This document shows, piece after piece, positions 34,545 to 37,126 of a stretch of DNA of 37,126 bases. Each line of letters starts with the position of its first letter. Positions within the stretch are counted from its first letter, which is position 1. A model generated the notes under the pieces. It was given only the letters and a program-made list of their open reading frames with translations. It had not been told where the DNA came from and did not search any database. Source of the stretch: a virus. The DNA lies in IMG/VR virus record IMGVR_UViG_3300011013_000043, positions 1 to 37,126 of that record; one strand, 5' to 3'. The translations under genes were made by a program, and so were the position numbers.

Positions 34545-34942
34545 TGAAATATTTTAATTTAATTTTACTATTGATTTGCTTTAACACCTATGGACAAGAA
34601 TGGGTAACAGATTCTACTTTTGATAGTAAAATAAACGAAAAGCAAGCTTTTGGTGATGATCAAACATTGCCAGTAGTAGTTGAGTTTTGGGCTGAGTTTA
34701 ACGACGCTAATAAGTTTGAGGATTGGAATAAGCTAGAGGATGTAGTTTATTATAGAGCAGATATAACTAAATGTCCTGAAGCAAAAAAGAAATATAAAGT
34801 AAGAATGGTACCTACTATAATTATATTTAAAGAAGGTATTAAAGAAGAAATATTTAAAGCTGGTTTAGATCTATTATTACCAGCGGATTTAAATGAAATT
34901 CAATCAGCAGTAAACGAAATAAACACTGCAAGTAAATTTTAA
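34544..34942 (+). CDS. Secreted thioredoxin-fold protein lacking the CxxC active site
   Basis: A 132-residue protein with a signal peptide (MKYFNLILLLICFNTYG, cleaved before Gln18). The mature part reads like a thioredoxin: VVVEFWA (44-50) is the strand that normally precedes WCGPC, but EFNDANKF follows instead, so both active-site Cys are missing. A YRADITKCPEAKKKY segment follows and then the cis-Pro loop MVPTIIIFKEG with P90. The only other Cys in the mature chain is C77. It cannot be an ordinary disulfide exchanger and may bind proteins or peptides in the periplasm. Start in a TAATG overlap with the membrane coiled-coil gene. Confidence 0.75.
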   Translation: MKYFNLILLLICFNTYGQEWVTDSTFDSKINEKQAFGDDQTLPVVVEFWAEFNDANKFEDWNKLEDVVYYRADITKCPEAKKKYKVRMVPTIIIFKEGIKEEIFKAGLDLLLPADLNEIQSAVNEINTASKF

Positions 34943-34946
34943 TAAA

Positions 34947-35102
34947 ATGAAAAAAAGGAAATTAAATAGTACTAATCCTAAATACTATCCTGTTCCTGAA
35001 GAAAAGAAAGTAAAAGTTCGTAAAGAATTAATAGCTAGTATTGACAAAGGAGTGTATCGCAAAAAAAGAAAGATAGTAAATGTATACGCAGTTTATGTAT
35101 AA
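34947..35102 (+). CDS. Small basic protein (51 aa)
   Basis: An ORF of 51 codons starting MKKRKLNSTNPKYYPVPEEK, with later basic patches (KVKVRKEL, YRKKRKIV). It fills the space between the thioredoxin-like and amidoligase-like genes: it begins four bases after the former's stop, and its end overlaps the latter's start by 8 or 23 bases, depending on start choice. The basic character could suggest nucleic acid or membrane-surface binding. No family recognised. Confidence 0.5.
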   Translation: MKKRKLNSTNPKYYPVPEEKKVKVRKELIASIDKGVYRKKRKIVNVYAVYV

Positions 35103-35856
35103 TATAGGATTTGAAATAGAAAAACAATTTATTCCCACTATAGTAAGAGATGTAAGAATAAAAGAAGTAAAATTTGAAATCATAAAAGAAGTAATTAAAG
35201 AACCATCATGTGGTGAAGAAATTATAACTCATCCAATGGAGCTTACTTCTAACATGAATAAAAGAAAAGAAATTTTTAATAAATTTATTGAAGCGCAGCA
35301 TTTAATAGCAACTCCTATAACTGTAAAATGTGGGACTCATGCTACTCTTACAATAGAAGGAGAAAACGATGGAGAAAAATTATTAGAAAAGATAAAACCT
35401 TATGCGTCAGTTTTATATGCTTTGTATAAAAATAGGTTATTCAATAACTATTGTTGTGGAAACTTTTGTTTACTAACAGATAAGGAAATAGAAAAAGGAA
35501 TAGAAGGTTTAAACAACAAAGAATACAAATATAATACCATTAGTAGTTATGCTGATAGGTTAGAGTTTAGATTATTTCCAGCTATAAAAAATCATAAAGA
35601 ATTATATTACTTATATAGTTTAATTTATATAGTAGTAGATTCTGCTTATAAACAAGTAGATCAAAACGAGTATTTAAATAAAATAAAAAATTTTTTAGAA
35701 GATTATTACTGGAAACCCTCGGCTTTAGAAAATTTATTTTTTAATGCTAAATGGTTTAATAAGGCTATTTTAAATCGTGAAACCAATCCTATAATTAGTA
35801 AGTATATACGTAATACTAAATGGCCTGAAAGTTATCAAGGTAAAAGAAATATTTAA
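35080..35856 (+). CDS. Amidoligase-like enzyme (GS-fold COOH-NH2 ligase)
   Basis: A 258-residue soluble protein. The motif order fits the putative amidoligase family: GFEIE at 10-14 (first strand with Mg/ATP-binding acidic residues), CGEEIITHPMEL at 44-55, CGTHATLTI at 84-92 (family typical CGxHxHh, here with Ala for the second His) and RLEFRLFPA at 160-168. This family joins carboxyl and amino groups using ATP and is predicted to make peptide-like modifications. The neighbouring M15 peptidase targets peptidoglycan peptides, so both may act on cell-wall or protein peptides. The alternative start at Met6 (35095) gives an ATG eight bases from the upstream stop and may be the real one. The CC at 125-126 is unusual. 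Confidence 0.65.
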   Translation: MYTQFMYNIGFEIEKQFIPTIVRDVRIKEVKFEIIKEVIKEPSCGEEIITHPMELTSNMNKRKEIFNKFIEAQHLIATPITVKCGTHATLTIEGENDGEKLLEKIKPYASVLYALYKNRLFNNYCCGNFCLLTDKEIEKGIEGLNNKEYKYNTISSYADRLEFRLFPAIKNHKELYYLYSLIYIVVDSAYKQVDQNEYLNKIKNFLEDYYWKPSALENLFFNAKWFNKAILNRETNPIISKYIRNTKWPESYQGKRNI

Positions 35857-35867
35857 TTTACACTATT

Positions 35868-36332
35868 ATGAGAATAAGTGATCACATTACGTACGCAGAG
35901 GCAATACACTCTAATACAGCTAAAAGAAAAAATATAGATAATACACCAAATGAAACTCAAGTAGAAGCTATGAAATTATTAGCTGAAAAAGTGTTTGAAC
36001 CATTAAGAGAATGGGTTGGAGGACCAATTAAAGTTAATTCATTTTTTCGATCAGAAGCTTTGAACGAAGCCATTGGTGGATCAGCTACTAGTCAACATTG
36101 TAAAGGGCAAGCAATTGATATTGACGATGTGTATGGTAGAAAAAGTAATGCTGAAATGTATAACTGGATTAAAGATAATTTAGATTTCGATCAAATGATT
36201 TGGGAATTCGGTACAGACATGCAACCTAATTGGGTGCATGTATCATATGTTTCAGAAGAAAAGAATAGAAACAAATGTTTAAAAGCATATAAAGAACACG
36301 GTAAAACTAAATATAAAGTAATATCATCATAA
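35868..36332 (+). CDS. M15-type zinc peptidase, likely endolysin
   Basis: A 154-residue enzyme of the D-Ala-D-Ala carboxypeptidase/L-Ala-D-Glu endopeptidase fold (M15, related to phage T5-type endolysins). The zinc ligands are visible: H77 and D84 in SQHCKGQAID, and H124 in NWVHVSY. E113 in the segment IWEFG is the probable catalytic base. The preceding IKVNSFFRSEALNEAIGGS (54-72) is the conserved first half of the fold. It should cut peptide cross-links of the cell wall. No signal peptide, so a holin or other membrane event would be needed; candidates lie upstream. It is the last + strand gene before the convergent terminators. Confidence 0.85.
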   Translation: MRISDHITYAEAIHSNTAKRKNIDNTPNETQVEAMKLLAEKVFEPLREWVGGPIKVNSFFRSEALNEAIGGSATSQHCKGQAIDIDDVYGRKSNAEMYNWIKDNLDFDQMIWEFGTDMQPNWVHVSYVSEEKNRNKCLKAYKEHGKTKYKVISS

Positions 36333-36372
36333 GGAACAAAGATATATTGGGCGTACCATACCCAAAAGTTCC
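36333..36372 (+). terminator. Nested hairpin after the endolysin gene
   Basis: GGAAC (36333-36337) pairs with GTTCC (36368-36372), and inside it TTGGG (36347-36351) pairs with CCCAA (36361-36365). The two stems start directly at the stop codon. No T-run follows, so alone it would be a weak terminator; it may aid the next one or act for 3'-end stability. Confidence 0.45.
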
Positions 36373-36380
36373 TGTAACTG

Positions 36381-36413
36381 AAAGGGATCTCTTATGAGGT
36401 CCCTTTCTTTATT
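36381..36413. terminator. Terminator between convergent genes
   Basis: An 11-bp stem, AAAGGGATCTC paired with GAGGTCCCTTT (one wobble), closes a TTAT loop and is followed by CTTTATTT on the + strand: a classical intrinsic terminator. The A-run on the left arm gives a short T-run on the minus strand as well, so it may serve both convergent units. Confidence 0.8.
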
Positions 36414-36419
36414 TGGTTA

Positions 36420-37126
36420 CTATCCATCACAATTTATACATGATTCGTCCATCGCGTTCATAGCAATATCACCACGAAGAACCGACTCAGTTCTCATATA
36501 GTATAAAGTTTTAATTCCTTTTTCCCAAGCATCAAGATGAACTTTATTAATCCATTTGGGTGTTGCTTCTGCTGGAAAAGCTAAATTTAAACTAACTGAT
36601 TGATCTATATATTGTTGACGTATACCTGCTTGTCTTACCAGTTCTAACTGATTAAGCTCTTTAAAGGTTTTAAATATTTCTTTTTCTTCGTCTGACAACT
36701 CTTTTATATCTTGAACAGATCCGCCATCTGCTAATATTTTATCCCATATTTCTTTAGTATCTAATTTTTTAGATTTTAAAAGCTTTTCTAATGTAGGATT
36801 CTTTCTTATAAATGTTCCTTTAGCAGATTGATCTGTAAATACATTTGCTGCCCAAGGTTCTATTCCTGGCGATACGTTTCCGCTAAGCTTTGAATTACTA
36901 ACAGTGGGAGCAATAGCACGAAGGTGAGTATTACGCATACCAGTACCAACGCACCACAGAGGCTCGCCAAAAGCCGTAGCAAGGTCCATAGAAGCTCTTT
37001 CACTCTCAATTTTAATTTGACTAAATATTCTTCTTGTTTCATATTGTGATAATAAACCTTCAAATGGTAAACCTTTTTCTTGTAAATAAGTATGCCAACC
37101 TAATACACCAAGACCTAATGCTCTAC
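36420..37126 (-). CDS. nrdA: Ribonucleotide reductase class I large subunit, C-terminal part
   Basis: The minus-strand frame is open from the right window edge to the stop at 36420, about 235 residues; the Met at 36989 is internal. The start of the visible part (RALGLGVLGWHTYLQEKGLP) and NTHLRAIAPTVSNSKLSGNV, IEPWAANVF, YIDQSVSLNLAFP and LYYMRTES are signature pieces of class Ia NrdA. The YY pair matches the radical-relay tyrosines (Y730/Y731 in E. coli), and the tail ESCINCDG has the C-terminal redox Cys pair. It reduces ribonucleotides to deoxyribonucleotides for phage DNA synthesis. The catalytic N-terminal part lies outside the window. It is convergent with the lysis block. Confidence 0.95.
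   Translation of the reverse strand, partial: RALGLGVLGWHTYLQEKGLPFEGLLSQYETRRIFSQIKIESERASMDLATAFGEPLWCVGTGMRNTHLRAIAPTVSNSKLSGNVSPGIEPWAANVFTDQSAKGTFIRKNPTLEKLLKSKKLDTKEIWDKILADGGSVQDIKELSDEEKEIFKTFKELNQLELVRQAGIRQQYIDQSVSLNLAFPAEATPKWINKVHLDAWEKGIKTLYYMRTESVLRGDIAMNAMDESCINCDG

Noticed and set aside
36420-36989. nrdA read as a complete 189-residue gene starting at 36989
   Set aside because: The frame remains open upstream with clear NrdA sequence, so that Met is internal and the gene is truncated by the window.
36860-37063. Minus-strand 67-residue ORF with hydrophobic stretch
   Set aside because: It lies in another frame of the nrdA coding sequence, which is open through the window edge and has strong family motifs.
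1-37126. tRNA genes, CRISPR arrays, integrase, insertion sequences
   Set aside because: None were recognised: no cloverleaf with a TTCRA arm, no regularly spaced repeats, no recombinase or transposase motifs.

Overview
This window is an AT-rich piece of a tailed double-stranded DNA phage genome. All but the last gene run on the + strand and are tightly packed, with many stop/start overlaps of the TAATG or ATGA kind and no gene-free stretch longer than about 100 bases. The host is most likely a Bacteroidetes (flavobacterial, probably marine) bacterium. Three predicted secreted proteins have short signal peptides with Gln directly after the cleavage site, a pattern common in that phylum, and start codons mostly follow A/T-rich leaders rather than Shine-Dalgarno sites. 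No integrase, tRNA or CRISPR array was seen, so a lytic phage is the simplest reading. This is inference, since no database search was possible.

Layout. Positions 2-2355 hold a truncated unknown gene, a second unknown gene, two small conserved-looking proteins, a protein with two tandem GroES-like halves (candidate co-chaperonin) and a probable small terminase subunit. Positions 2355-9670 are the packaging and head module: large terminase, portal, a charged scaffold-like protein and the major capsid protein. The capsid gene is closed by a strong hairpin terminator. Positions 9739-21783 are head-to-tail and tail genes of podovirus type: an unknown protein, two connector/adaptor-like proteins, a 1665-residue nozzle-like protein with a long Cys-rich extension, a second nozzle-like protein, a cupin, and two internal-virion-like proteins. 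The sizes and order recall the crAss-like/phi14:2 type of short-tailed Bacteroidetes phage, but this was not tested. Positions 21785-31477 are one 3230-residue gene of the giant 'polyvalent' inner-virion class. It carries a zinc-protease HExxH site, a complete HAD phosphatase motif set and a conserved-looking membrane-associated C-terminal module.

Positions 31484-36332 are an accessory and lysis region: a 29-residue cationic amphipathic peptide, a small secreted protein, a predicted outer-membrane beta-barrel, two small SPLN-motif proteins, a 29-residue membrane peptide, a lipoprotein overlapping a membrane coiled-coil protein (candidate spanin pair), a secreted thioredoxin-fold protein lacking CxxC, a small basic protein, an amidoligase-like enzyme and an M15-type peptidase that is the likely endolysin. 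A convergent double hairpin then separates this block from the minus-strand C-terminal part of a class I ribonucleotide reductase large subunit, which runs off the right edge and probably belongs to the DNA-metabolism block.

The most notable points are the tandem GroES-like protein beside the terminase, the enzyme domains inside the giant virion protein, the cluster of genes aimed at the cell envelope (barrel, secreted proteins, lipoprotein, membrane peptides) and the amidoligase next to the endolysin.
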